A DNA stretch of 10,352 nucleotides from Bryobacterales bacterium. Its GTDB lineage: Bacteria; Acidobacteriota; Terriglobia; Bryobacterales; Bryobacteraceae. The DNA lies in assembly GCA_003517725.1 (NCBI GenBank), contig DOZZ01000219.1, forward strand, positions 10,674-21,025, written 5' to 3'. Under the pieces are notes generated by a model, which was not told the origin of the DNA, did not search any database, and worked only from the letters and a program-made list of their open reading frames with translations. Shown here piece after piece: positions 1 through 8,047 of the stretch. Within the stretch, counting starts at the first letter, position 1. Every line of letters starts with the position of its first letter. A program made the position numbers and the translations under genes.

Positions 1-1
1 A

Positions 2-913
2 GCTGAAACCGGTCTGGCCAGCTTGCACCCTTCGCGGGTCGAAGACTGGAAACACCTGGCGCTGGCCACCTTGGGGGGCTGGCGTAAGCACGATCTGCCT
101 ACCCTCAGCGCGGCGCTGGCGTACTATACGGTACTCTCGCTGGCGCCGCTGCTGATCCTGGCAGTCGCCATCGGCGGTCTGCTTTTTGGCGAACAGGCCG
201 CCCGCGGCCAGATCGTATGGGAGATACGGGATCTGGTGGGGAAGCAAGGCGCCGAGGCCGTGCAATCGATGCTGCAGCAGGCGCGTCACCCAGCCACCGG
301 GCTGTTCGCCACCATCATCGGGCTGATCACTCTGGTGGTCGGTGCATCGGGCGTTTTCGCCCAATTGCGGGATTCTCTCAACCTGATCTGGGACGCTCCG
401 GCGCAGGCCAGCGGCGGCATTGGAGCCGCCATCAAATATCGCTTCTTCTCATTTGCCATGGTCTTCGGCATCGGCTTTCTGCTGCTGGTCAGCCTGATCG
501 TCAGCGCCGCGCTGTCGGCTATTGAAAAGTACTGGGCGCATCTTTTGCCCACGCCGGCCCTGCTGCAGGGCTTCAATTTTCTGCTGTCGCTGGCCGTCGA
601 GACCACGCTTTTCGCGCTGATCTACAAGATTGTTCCGGACGTCCGCGTGGCTTGGCGCAGCGTGTGGCTGGGCGCGGCGTGCACCGGCCTGCTGTTCACC
701 GCCGGAAAGTTACTGATCGGCGTGTATTTGGGTAAAGCCAGCGTGGGCTCCGCTTATGGCGCCGCGGGATCCCTGGTGATCCTGCTGGTCTGGGTCTACT
801 ATTCCTCGCAGATTTTTTTTACCGGCGCCGTATTGACGCACGAGATGGCGGCGCAACAGCACGAGACGCCGGAGGAAACAGCCCCAAATGCCCGCTACCG
901 ACAAGCCGGATGA
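2..913 (+). CDS. BrkB/YihY family inner-membrane protein (5' end possibly outside window)
   Basis: Polytopic membrane protein of the YihY/BrkB family (once mis-called ribonuclease BN); its function is not settled, and envelope integrity or transport roles have been proposed. The family signature near the N-terminus, LSAALAYYTVLSLAPLL, is clear, followed by about six hydrophobic segments and the family-typical C-terminal stretch GSLVILLVWVYYSSQIFFTGA. The frame is open to the left edge without an ATG. A TTG at 23 would give 296 residues, a normal family length, but no convincing Shine-Dalgarno precedes it, so the true start may lie upstream of the window. The C-terminal tail is hydrophilic, and its last 26 bases overlap the next gene, suggesting cotranscription and translational coupling. 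Family assignment is confident; function is not. Confidence 0.9.
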   Translation, partial: AETGLASLHPSRVEDWKHLALATLGGWRKHDLPTLSAALAYYTVLSLAPLLILAVAIGGLLFGEQAARGQIVWEIRDLVGKQGAEAVQSMLQQARHPATGLFATIIGLITLVVGASGVFAQLRDSLNLIWDAPAQASGGIGAAIKYRFFSFAMVFGIGFLLLVSLIVSAALSAIEKYWAHLLPTPALLQGFNFLLSLAVETTLFALIYKIVPDVRVAWRSVWLGAACTGLLFTAGKLLIGVYLGKASVGSAYGAAGSLVILLVWVYYSSQIFFTGAVLTHEMAAQQHETPEETAPNARYRQAG

Positions 914-1439
914 ACCGCGGGAGGGCAAGCCGGAGGAAACCCATCCGGTAGTCCGCGAACATATCGACCTGATCTATCGCCTGGAGAAGGAATCGCTGGC
1001 GCGCCGCTCCTTCCTCGAGAGAGCGGCCGACGCAGTCGGGGATTTTCTGGGCAGCGCGGCATTTCTGTTGCTGCATGCCACGGTCTTCACGCTCTACTTT
1101 TTAATCAACCTCCGGCACATCCCGTGGATTCCCGTTTTTGACCCCTACCCGTTCGAATTGCTCTCGATGGCCACCTCCGTCGAAGCGTTGTTTCTCTCGA
1201 CCTTCGTGCTAATGAAACAGAATCGCATGGGACGCCGTGCCGACAGCCGCACGCACCTCGATCTGCAGATCAATTTGTTGACGGAAAAAGAGATTACTTT
1301 GGTGCTGCAAATGCTACGAGTCATGGGCGAGCACATGGGCGTCAGTCAAAAGTTCGAGACCGGTGAGCTCCAAGGTCTGGCCCAGGTGACGCCGGTCGAG
1401 CAGCTGGCGACGGAGTTGGACGAAAAGATGCCGGAATAG
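888..1439 (+). CDS. DUF1003 family membrane protein
   Basis: Small inner-membrane protein of 183 residues. After a charged N-terminus (about 1-50) there are two hydrophobic segments, about 53-75 and 91-112. They flank the DUF1003 signature FDPYPFELL (84-92), which is followed by EALFLSTFVLMKQNR (99-113) and a C-terminal amphipathic region with LDLQINLLTEKE (124-135). These match the DUF1003 family, whose biochemical function is unknown. The ATG lies inside the end of the BrkB-like gene; GGAGG at 871-875 is 12 bases upstream, a somewhat long but usable spacing. The overlap with the upstream gene and the short gap to the next suggest one operon. Assignment is by recognised family motif; no role is claimed beyond a membrane location. 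Confidence 0.88.
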   Translation: MPATDKPDEPREGKPEETHPVVREHIDLIYRLEKESLARRSFLERAADAVGDFLGSAAFLLLHATVFTLYFLINLRHIPWIPVFDPYPFELLSMATSVEALFLSTFVLMKQNRMGRRADSRTHLDLQINLLTEKEITLVLQMLRVMGEHMGVSQKFETGELQGLAQVTPVEQLATELDEKMPE

Positions 1440-1452
1440 CACGGCAGCGGTG

Positions 1453-1458
1453 AAAGGA
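1453..1458 (+). promoter_or_regulatory. Ribosome binding site deciding the SRPBCC gene start
   Basis: AAAGGA lies three bases before the ATG at 1462 and inside the possible GTG-initiated reading, so it can serve only the ATG. Spacing is a little short but better than anything available for the GTG at 1450. Confidence 0.5.
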
Positions 1459-1461
1459 ACT

Positions 1462-2274
1462 ATGGAATTAATCAAACAGCAGCATGCGCGCAATGTAGGC
1501 GACCTGGAACGCGGGATCTCGATCATCGCGGGATCGATTCTGTTGTGGCAAGGCATACGAACCGGACGCGTGCCGGGCCTCAGTTTGGCGCTGGGCGGAC
1601 TGGCGCTGATGCAACGAGGCGTCACCGGATATTGCTATACCTACGGCGCCACCGGCATCAACACGGCCGGCAAGGAAAGTAACGTCAGCATTCCGTACGA
1701 AAGCGGCATTCGCGTGGACAAGAGCGTAACCATCAATCGCCCGCGTTCCGAGGTGTTCGCCTTCTGGCGGGATCTGGAAAATCTGCCCTCGTTCATGGAA
1801 TACCTCGAATGCGTCAAACAGACCGGCGGTCGCCGCTCGCACTGGGTCACCAAAGGCGTGGCCGGTAAGTCGCTTGAATGGGACGCCGAGATCATCAACG
1901 AAGTGGAGAACGAGCTGCTCGGCTGGCGCTCGCTCGAAGGCGCCTCGGTCGACAATGCCGGTTCCGTGCGTTTCGAAGACGCGCCGGGTGACCGCGGCAC
2001 GCTGGTCAAAGTCTCGTTGCAATATCTTCCGCCGGGCGGAGCCGTGGGCGACTTTCTGGCGAAACTACTGGGCAAGGACGCCGGAAGCCAAGTGGAGAGC
2101 GACCTGAAGCGCTTCAAGACCATGCTGGAAGCCGGCGAACTACCCACCAGCACCGGGCAGTCGTCCGCTCGGGCCACCGTCAGCACGCAGAAAAGCAAAG
2201 ACCAGCGGAGTGAACAAATTCACGCCGCCTCGGAAGATTCGTTCCCGGCCAGCGATGCGCCGGCCTGGAGGTAA
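1462..2274 (+). CDS. Membrane-anchored SRPBCC (cyclase/dehydrase-like) protein with DUF2892-like N-terminus
   Basis: A 270-residue two-part protein. Residues about 11-62 form a hydrophobic hairpin resembling DUF2892/YgaP-type membrane domains (NVGDLERGISIIAG, then GLSLALGGLALMQRG and GYCYTYGATG). Residues about 84-225 look like an SRPBCC/polyketide-cyclase-like ligand-binding fold: DKSVTINRPRSEVFAFWRDLENLPSFM is the usual opening strand and helix, and DLKRFKTMLEAGE is the closing helix. The likely result is a membrane-tethered hydrophobic-ligand-binding module; no ligand can be deduced. The tail is low-complexity and polar, ending in the motif SFPASDAPAW. A GTG at 1450 would add four residues, but the ATG at 1462 is preferred because the AAAGGA at 1453-1458 precedes it. 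It sits 22 bases after the DUF1003 gene and 6 bases before the dehydrogenase. Confidence 0.85.
   Translation: MELIKQQHARNVGDLERGISIIAGSILLWQGIRTGRVPGLSLALGGLALMQRGVTGYCYTYGATGINTAGKESNVSIPYESGIRVDKSVTINRPRSEVFAFWRDLENLPSFMEYLECVKQTGGRRSHWVTKGVAGKSLEWDAEIINEVENELLGWRSLEGASVDNAGSVRFEDAPGDRGTLVKVSLQYLPPGGAVGDFLAKLLGKDAGSQVESDLKRFKTMLEAGELPTSTGQSSARATVSTQKSKDQRSEQIHAASEDSFPASDAPAWR
2267..2272 (+). promoter_or_regulatory. Ribosome binding site of the alcohol dehydrogenase gene
   Basis: A strong GGAGGT eight bases before the ATG at 2281. It overlaps the TAA stop codon of the preceding SRPBCC gene, which fits translational coupling within an operon. Confidence 0.75.
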
Positions 2275-2280
2275 CGCTCG

Positions 2281-3450
2281 ATGAAAGCTGTCTGCTGGCA
2301 CGGAAAAACCGATATTCGGGTCGACACGGTGCCCGAGCCCAACGTAATCAATACCCGCGACGCCATCGTCAAAGTGACGCTCACCGCCATCTGTGGCAGC
2401 GATCTGCATCTCTATAACGGCCAGATTCCCGAGATGAAGAGCGGCGATATTCTGGGCCACGAGTTCATGGGCGAGGTGGTCGAGATCGGCACCGACGTCA
2501 AGAATCTGAAGAAGGGCGACCGCGTGGTGGTGCCGTTCACCATCTCCTGCGGGCGCTGCTTCTTCTGCACCAACCAGATGTTTTCACTGTGCGACAACTC
2601 CAACCCGAACGCCGCCATGGCCGAGAAGTTGTACGGCCATAGCGGCAGTGGGCTGTTCGGCTATTCGCATATCTTCGGCGGCTACGCCGGCGGCCAGGCG
2701 CAGTATGTTCGCGTACCCTTTGCCGACGTCGGGCCAATGCGGATTCCGGAATCTGTCAGTGACGAGCGGGCGTTGTTTCTGACCGACATTTTTCCCACCG
2801 CCTACATGGCGGCGGAGAATTGCAGTATTTTCCCGGGCGACACCGTGGCGGTCTGGGGCTTGGGGCCCGTTGGGCAGTTGACCGTCAAGTGCGCTTTCCT
2901 GCTGGGTGCCGAGCGCGTCATCGGCATCGATCACATTATTGAGCGCAAGGCGTTGGCGCAGCGTTCGAGCAGTGTCGAGATACTCGATTCGAACGATGGC
3001 GACCTGCTGGCGAAATTGAAAGAGATGACCGGCGGGCGCGGGCCCGACTGTTGCATCGACGCCGTGGGCATGGAAGCACATGGCCGGTCTCTAGACGCGC
3101 TGTATGACCGCGCCAAGCAGGCCGTGATGCTCGAAACCGACCGTCCGCACGTGTTGCGCCAAGCCATTCAGGCCTGCCGCAAGGGCGGCACTATTTCGAT
3201 CCCGGGCGTCTATGGCGGCTTTATCGATAAATTCCCGATTGGCGCCGCGTTCGGCAAAGGCCTGACCCTCAAAATGGGACAGACGCATGTCCACAAATAT
3301 CTGAAACCGCTGCTCGAGCGCATCGAGAAGAACGAGATCGACCCGTCGTTCATCATCACGCATCGGCTCGCCATCGACGAGGGCGCGACCGGCTACCAGA
3401 CGTTCAACGACAAGAAAGACGGCTGCATCAAGGTGGTACTCAAACCATGA
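2281..3450 (+). CDS. Zinc-dependent alcohol dehydrogenase (MDR superfamily, formaldehyde-dehydrogenase-like)
   Basis: A 389-residue cytoplasmic medium-chain dehydrogenase. Catalytic zinc ligands are visible as Cys38 (in CGSDLH) and His60-Glu61 (in [12 protein letters not shown]). Asp170 in LTDIFPTAY may be the third ligand, as in the glutathione-independent formaldehyde dehydrogenase branch. The structural zinc site is complete: Cys90, Cys93, Cys96 and Cys104. The Rossmann motif GLGPVG (193-198) is followed by Asp217 at the end of the second strand, which favours NAD+ over NADP+. The general reaction is oxidation of an alcohol, or of an aldehyde as in the formaldehyde dehydrogenases, with NAD+. 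The substrate cannot be read from sequence; formaldehyde or another small aldehyde or alcohol is possible. A strong ribosome site precedes the ATG. The stop codon overlaps the start of the downstream SDR gene (ATGA), supporting one transcript. Confidence 0.93.
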   Translation: MKAVCWHGKTDIRVDTVPEPNVINTRDAIVKVTLTAICGSDLHLYNGQIPEMKSGDILGHEFMGEVVEIGTDVKNLKKGDRVVVPFTISCGRCFFCTNQMFSLCDNSNPNAAMAEKLYGHSGSGLFGYSHIFGGYAGGQAQYVRVPFADVGPMRIPESVSDERALFLTDIFPTAYMAAENCSIFPGDTVAVWGLGPVGQLTVKCAFLLGAERVIGIDHIIERKALAQRSSSVEILDSNDGDLLAKLKEMTGGRGPDCCIDAVGMEAHGRSLDALYDRAKQAVMLETDRPHVLRQAIQACRKGGTISIPGVYGGFIDKFPIGAAFGKGLTLKMGQTHVHKYLKPLLERIEKNEIDPSFIITHRLAIDEGATGYQTFNDKKDGCIKVVLKP

Positions 3451-4472
3451 CAATGAAGACCAAAGCGGTTCTGGCCGCTACGGCGGTGGGCGCGGCGGTG
3501 TTAATACGCAATCTAAAAAACCGCCAGCCTGACCGCTCGTTTCTGGGCCAGGTGGTGCTAATTACCGGCGGCTCTAAAGGCCTGGGCCTGCAAATGGCCC
3601 GCGAGTTCGGACGCCGCGGCGCGCGGCTGGCCATCTGCGCCCGCGATTCCGCCGAGCTCGACCGCGCCAAAGGAGATCTGGAGCGCCGCGGCTACGAGGT
3701 GCTGCCCGTGACCTGCGACGTGACCGAGGAACACCAGGTCCGCGACATGGTGCGCCAGGTGATCGCGCGGTACTCGCGCGTGGACGTGCTGGTCAACAAC
3801 GCCGGCGCGATTCACGTCGGCCCCCTCGAAAGCATGCAGGCCGCGGACTTCAAAAACGCGATGGACGTGATCTTCTGGGGCACGCTCTACCCCACGCTGG
3901 CGGTGATGCCCTCCTACATCGCACGCCAGTCCGGAAAGATCGTGAACATCAGCTCCATTGGCGGAAAGGTCAGTGTGCCGCACTTGGCGCCTTATTCAGC
4001 GGCCAAGTTCGCGGTCGCGGGACTCTCCGAAAGTTTGCGCTCCGAACTGGCTAAACACAACGTGACCGTCACGGCTATCTTCCCGGGCTTGATGCGAACC
4101 GGCTCCTATCGCAACGCCCAATTCCGAGGCGACGCCGCGGCGGAAGAAGGATGGTTCAGCACCGGCGCGCAGCTGCCCGGCCTGACGCTGAGCGCCGGCC
4201 GCGCGGCACGCATGATCGCCGATGCCACCCGTGACGGCGTGAATGAACGCGTGCTGGGCGCGCCGGCTTGGACCCTCGATCGGGCGCACAGCCTGTTTCC
4301 GGCCAAAACGATGGAACTGCTCACCGCCGCCGCGACGGTCCTGCTGCCGGCCATTACCGGACGCGGGCCGGTGCGGGGCAGCGCGCTCCGCAAGGTGGCG
4401 GGACCTGCTTTGAAGATGCTGCTATGGGCCGGCCAACGCACCGCCAAAAGCTTGAATCAGGGCGCGGCGTAA
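3447..4472 (+). CDS. Short-chain dehydrogenase/reductase with N-terminal membrane anchor
   Basis: A 341-residue classical-type SDR. Visible motifs are the cofactor loop TGGSKGLG (40-47), Asp91 in CDVT, NNAG (117-120), catalytic Ser170 in NISS, and Tyr183-Lys187 in YSAAK. Arg66 just after the second strand (ICARD) hints at NADP(H) preference. Residues about 7-20 are uniformly hydrophobic and precede the Rossmann fold, so the enzyme is probably tethered to the inner membrane. A tail of about 90 residues beyond the core has further hydrophobic stretches (for example 305-315). The position of the usual active-site Asn (NxxG) is Ile142 in MDVIFWG. The start overlaps the stop of the alcohol dehydrogenase by four bases; a second ATG six bases later is an alternative. 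The substrate is unknown; a lipid or other hydrophobic carbonyl would fit a membrane anchor (inference). Confidence 0.92.
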   Translation: MTMKTKAVLAATAVGAAVLIRNLKNRQPDRSFLGQVVLITGGSKGLGLQMAREFGRRGARLAICARDSAELDRAKGDLERRGYEVLPVTCDVTEEHQVRDMVRQVIARYSRVDVLVNNAGAIHVGPLESMQAADFKNAMDVIFWGTLYPTLAVMPSYIARQSGKIVNISSIGGKVSVPHLAPYSAAKFAVAGLSESLRSELAKHNVTVTAIFPGLMRTGSYRNAQFRGDAAAEEGWFSTGAQLPGLTLSAGRAARMIADATRDGVNERVLGAPAWTLDRAHSLFPAKTMELLTAAATVLLPAITGRGPVRGSALRKVAGPALKMLLWAGQRTAKSLNQGAA

Positions 4473-4480
4473 CACTCGAA

Positions 4481-4485
4481 AGGAG
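4481..4485 (+). promoter_or_regulatory. Ribosome binding site of the DUF3309 small gene
   Basis: AGGAG (within AAAGGAG) is eight bases before the ATG at 4494. This near-ideal site is a main argument that the 51-codon frame is a real gene. Confidence 0.8.
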
Positions 4486-4493
4486 AAACTACG

Positions 4494-4649
4494 ATGCTCG
4501 GGACTGTTCTAATCATTATTCTGGTGCTGGCGCTGCTGGGGGCATTGCCAACCTGGGGACACAGCAGGAGCTGGGGCTACTTCCCCAGCGGTGGGTTAGG
4601 CTTGGTTTTGTTAATTGTGGTGGTTTTGCTGCTTATGGGTAGGCTATAA
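4494..4649 (+). CDS. DUF3309 family small membrane protein (51 aa)
   Basis: A 51-residue hydrophobic protein, easily missed because of its size. It starts MLGTVLIIILVLALLGALPTW, continues with a short polar turn HSRSWGYFPSGG (23-34), and ends with a second hydrophobic segment LGLVLLIVVVLLLMGRL (35-51). Two membrane segments joined by an aromatic, Gly/Pro-rich loop is the hallmark of the DUF3309 family, whose function is unknown. An optimal ribosome site lies eight bases upstream, the gene follows the SDR gene by 21 bases, and a strong hairpin follows its stop. It is therefore probably the last gene of the operon. Family recognition is from the overall pattern (LGALPTW ... WGY.PSGGLG) and is fairly confident. 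Confidence 0.88.
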   Translation: MLGTVLIIILVLALLGALPTWGHSRSWGYFPSGGLGLVLLIVVVLLLMGRL

Positions 4650-4652
4650 CGC

Positions 4653-4684
4653 ACGGCCCGGATGCCATGAGGCAGCCGGGCCGT
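4653..4684. terminator. Strong hairpin, probable bidirectional terminator between convergent genes
   Basis: ACGGCCCGG (4653-4661) pairs perfectly with CCGGGCCGT (4676-4684). Inside, TGCC (4663-4666) pairs with GGCA (4671-4674) around a four-base ATGA loop, with one A/G mismatch between the two stems. It lies 4 bases after the stop of the DUF3309 gene (+) and 6 bases after the stop of the receptor gene (-), where a shared terminator is expected. The following + strand sequence has only a short run of T (4689-4691), so U-tract support is weak and termination efficiency is uncertain. Confidence 0.7.
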
Positions 4685-4689
4685 TACGT

Positions 4690-7600
4690 TTAAAACGTAA
4701 ACTTCGCGCCGAGTTGGATGGTACGGCCACCGCCGGCGCCGGTTACCACGCCGAAAGTGTTCTTGGACGGGTCCGCATTGAAGTTTGCCGCGTTGGTGCC
4801 CGGATTGCCGAACTGCGGCGTATTGGTGACGCTGAACGCCTCGGCCCGGACCTCCAAGGTATAGCGCTCGGCAAACTTGATGATCTTGAAGAGGGAAGCG
4901 TCCAGATCGAAGAAGCCCGGGCCGCTGAAACTGTTTCTGCCGCTATTGCCGAAAACGCCATTGGCCGTCACCGGCTTAAAGCTCCCGGGGCTGAACCAGG
5001 GGTTGCCAATGTTGATGCCGTGCAGGATCTCGACGGGCGCCACCTGATCGGCAGTCTGACCGTTGCCGGGGGTGTTGAGCGCCGAACCGCCGCCGATGGT
5101 CAGGGGTGTACCGGTCATCAAGGTAAGAATGCCGGCGACGCGCCATCCGCCCAGAATGTTGCCGCTCAGCCCGTTGTTCAGAAAGCGCTTGCCGGGTCCG
5201 AAGGGCAGGTCGTAAATATAGCTCTGGACGAAGGTGTGGGTGCGGTCATAATCGTTGCGCGCGTAGTTGCGGCGCGGGTTGACGTAGAACATCAGGCCAC
5301 CGTCGTCGCCGCCCTGAAAGCCCATTCCCTTGCTCCAGGTATAGGCCGTGGTGATGGAGAGACCGCCCGAGAAGCGGCGATCTAACTTCACCTGCAGCGC
5401 GTTGTACATCGACGAATAGCCGGAAAAATAGAAGTTCGTGCTGGCCGTGCGTTTGCCGAAGATGTATTCGGGCTGGCTGGCCGCACCGCCGCCGGGGGTG
5501 ACCGACGCATTCAGGTTGTTCACCGCCACGGAATCCACGCCGTGATTGCCGACATACGCGACATCCAGCACAAACTTGAACGGCAGCGACTGCTGGATGG
5601 CAAAGTTCCAGCTCTCCACGTAGGGATTCTTGAAATTGGTGTTGATCACGCTGTACGCCTGCGCCACCGGCGGGTTGAGGATGATTCCGGTCGACGGAAT
5701 GGCCGGATTGATGGGGTCCGGGAAGCCGGTCTGGAACGTGGCAACCTGGCCGCTGGGAAGCACGGCCGGACCGTACGTGGAGATGGCCGCGTCAAACTGA
5801 TTATTGGCGCGGATCGGATAGTTGTAGGCGTAATTATTATCGGGGAACGGCGTGTAGCTGATGCCGAAGCCGGCGCGGATCACGGTCTTTTCAGACAAGC
5901 GATAGGCCGCGCCGAAGCGTGGCGCAAAATCGCGGTAGCGCGTCTTCATGCCGAGGTTGGAAGGGTTGCCGCCGACGCCGGCGATCACCAAAGTATTGGC
6001 GGCCGGATCGTAGTTGGAGAACCCGCCCTTGAAGCGCGGAGTGGCCGGCGGATAGAATTCCCAGCGCAGCCCGATATCGAGGGTCAGCTTGGGAGTGGCG
6101 GACCACTTGTCCTGCGCGAACGTGAAGAACTCCCACTGACGGTAGGCCGGGAAGTATTGCCCGAGATCGCGGCCCGCCTGGTTCGGAAGATCCAGCAGAT
6201 AGCCCGCCAGATTATTGTTATAGCTGGTGGCCGAGGTCTTGCCGCCGTTGTTGAGAGCGGTCTGGCCGCCGCCGAAGGCATACTGCCCGCGCGGGCTGAA
6301 GCTCTGGTCTTGTAACAGATCGTCGCGGACGCGGCGCAAATCGCCGCCGAATTTAATGGTGTGGTTGCCCAGAATCTTAGTCCACGTGTTGACCACGTCG
6401 ATGTTGGCTTCCGCGCGCACCCACGGCAGGCTGGCGGAGTAGCCGATCAGATTGCTCGAGAAAAACGATCCAATGTTGATGCCCACGATGCCGCTGTAGA
6501 ACTGACCGATGTTGACGCCGGGAATGCCCAGGGACGCGGCGTCGTTGTGGGTGTAATCGGAGGGCAGCGCCTCATTGTGATAATGCGCCACGCCGACGCG
6601 GAACTCCGCGATCAACGTGGGCGAGACAATGCGGTCGTAGTTCAAGCCCGTGCTGTAGGTGCGCTGCACGCCGTTTCCCTCAAAGTTGCCCTGCGCCGGA
6701 CCGCCCAGGAAAGTTCCGAAGGCGGGAGCCTGAAAAATGATGGGGCGCGAAAAGCTGAGGCGCCCGGCCAGCCGGTCTTTATCCGACAGGTTGTAGTCCA
6801 GTTTGGCGTCGAACGAGGTGGTGTTTTTCTGGAAAGGCAGCAGCGCGAAATAGTTGTTGCTGCCGGAAGTGCTGGCCACGTTCGGCGCCGGCAGCATCGA
6901 AAGCAGCTTGGCCGAGATCGGGTTGATCAGCTTGGCCGGAATTTGGTTATTCGCAAAGGGCTTGCGTCCGGTGCCGTCCGCATTACCGGTGAAGGGGTTG
7001 TAAATGGTGGTGCTCGACCCGCTCAGGTCGCCGGTGCGCTGCGCCAGCGTCGGGATGGTCATCAGGTTGGTATTGGCTTCGTGGTCGGAAATACGCAAAA
7101 TATCGCCAAAGTAGAACAGCTTGTTCTTCAGAATGGGGCCGCCGACATTGCCGCCGTAGTAGTTGTAGGCCAGGTGGCCCACCGAGGGGTCGAAAAAGCT
7201 GCGCGCGTTCAACGCGCTGTTGCGCAGAAATTCATACGCGGCGCCGTGGATCTGGTTGGTGCCGGACTTCAACATCACGTTGGTGACCGCGCCCGAAGCG
7301 CGGCCCAGTTCGGCTTCGAAGTTGCTGGTGGAGACGTCCACCGTCTGAATGGCTTCGATCGGGGGTACCAGAATCTGCAGCAGGCCGGTGCGTTCGTTGT
7401 CGTCGATGCCTTCCACCTGGTAGTTGTTGCCCATGCGCATCTGGCCGTTGACTTCAGTCTGCAGCGAGCTGGACGCGTTGAAGAACTGCGAATGCTGGAA
7501 GGAGGCGCGCGTGGTGCCCGGCACCAGGTTCAGCAGCGTCTGAAAATTGCGGTTGGTGCCCACCGGCAGATTAGCCGTTTGGATGGTCTCAATCTTGACG

Positions 7601-8005
7601 CTGGTGTCGGCGCGATCGGTTTGCAGCGCCGGCGTCTCGGCCGTGACTTCCACCGACTCCGAAAGGCTGCCGGGCTGCAACTGCAGATCGATACGGGTAC
7701 TGGTATTGATCTGCACGTCGACATTCGAGTGGAGCTCGCGTTTGAAGCCGGGCGACTCCACCGCCACCGAGTACGTGCCGGGCGCCAGGTCCGGAAACGA
7801 ATAGTTGCCGCTGGAGTTGGTTTCGGCGGTACGCACGGCGCCCGTGTTGAGCTCCGTGATGGTCACCTTGCCACCCGGCGATAATGCCGTCGCTCGAGTC
7901 GGTAACGGTGCCTAATACGGTGGCGTTGACGGCCTGGGCATAGCCGCAAACCGCCGAAATCAGCATGAGCGCAGCCATGGCGCATAGCGATCTTACATAG
8001 ATCAT
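4690..8005 (-). CDS. TonB-dependent receptor, Oar-like, with carboxypeptidase-regulatory-like domain; frameshifted near the N-terminus
   Basis: Outer-membrane beta-barrel receptor, 1,104 residues once one frame slip is repaired, a usual length for acidobacterial Oar-like receptors. Translation from 8005 gives a signal peptide (1-25, probable cleavage after AQA) and the start of a carboxypeptidase-regulatory-like beta-sandwich (VNATVLGTVTDSS). After the slip that domain continues with KVTITELNTG and GNYSFPDLAPGTYSV. A plug region follows at about 125-275 (SVEVTAETPALQTDRADTSV; NLPVGTNRNFQTLLNLVPGT; then NYQVEGIDDNERTG and ASGAVTNVMLKSGTNQIHG), then a long barrel ending in IQLGAKFTF with the terminal Phe typical of BAM substrates. 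No TonB box is obvious. The substrate is unknown; large oligomers such as glycans or peptides are usual guesses. Without repair, a GTG at 7866 would make a 1,058-residue protein lacking a signal peptide, which could not be exported. Confidence 0.9.
7871..7876 (-). other. Probable single-base insertion (frameshift) in the receptor gene
   Basis: Reading from the ATG at 8005, the signal peptide and GTVTDSSDGIIAG are followed by nonsense. The correct continuation (KVTITELNTG) is in the frame reached by dropping one base. Removing one base in the CCACCC run on the + strand, for example the A at 7873, restores IIAGGKVTITEL, which fits the domain. The G-rich run on the coding strand is a plausible site for a sequencing or replication slip. 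Confidence 0.8.
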
Positions 8006-8017
8006 GATGTTTACTAA

Positions 8018-8036
8018 CCCCTTGCCGGCGAGTATA
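8018..8036 (-). promoter_or_regulatory. Possible -10 element and ribosome site for the receptor gene
   Basis: On the - strand TATACT (8031-8036) resembles a -10 box, and AAGGGG (8018-8023) could be a ribosome site 12 bases before the ATG at 8005. No good -35 was found. The 42-base gap to the upstream Anbu gene would also allow readthrough, so an independent promoter is only a possibility. Confidence 0.25.
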
Positions 8037-8047
8037 TCAGAAGCGCT

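Noticed and set aside
4268..4642. A 124-codon + strand frame overlapping the end of the SDR gene and the DUF3309 gene.
   Set aside because: Out of frame with both; it has no family features, whereas the DUF3309 frame has a ribosome site and a family-like sequence.
4615..6315. Two further + strand frames (4615-5385 and 5542-6315) opposite the receptor gene.
   Set aside because: Same antisense-shadow pattern, no family motifs and no ribosome sites.
4690..7866. Treating the receptor gene as beginning at the GTG at 7866.
   Set aside because: This would remove the signal peptide and the first strands of the carboxypeptidase-regulatory-like domain, both encoded just upstream in the frame one base off.
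6361..7884. Open frame of 507 codons on the + strand opposite the receptor gene.
   Set aside because: It is an antisense shadow: high GC and strong third-position bias leave the opposite strand open. Its product is Arg/Val/Gly/Ala-rich with no recognisable domain, while the - strand gives a clear receptor throughout.
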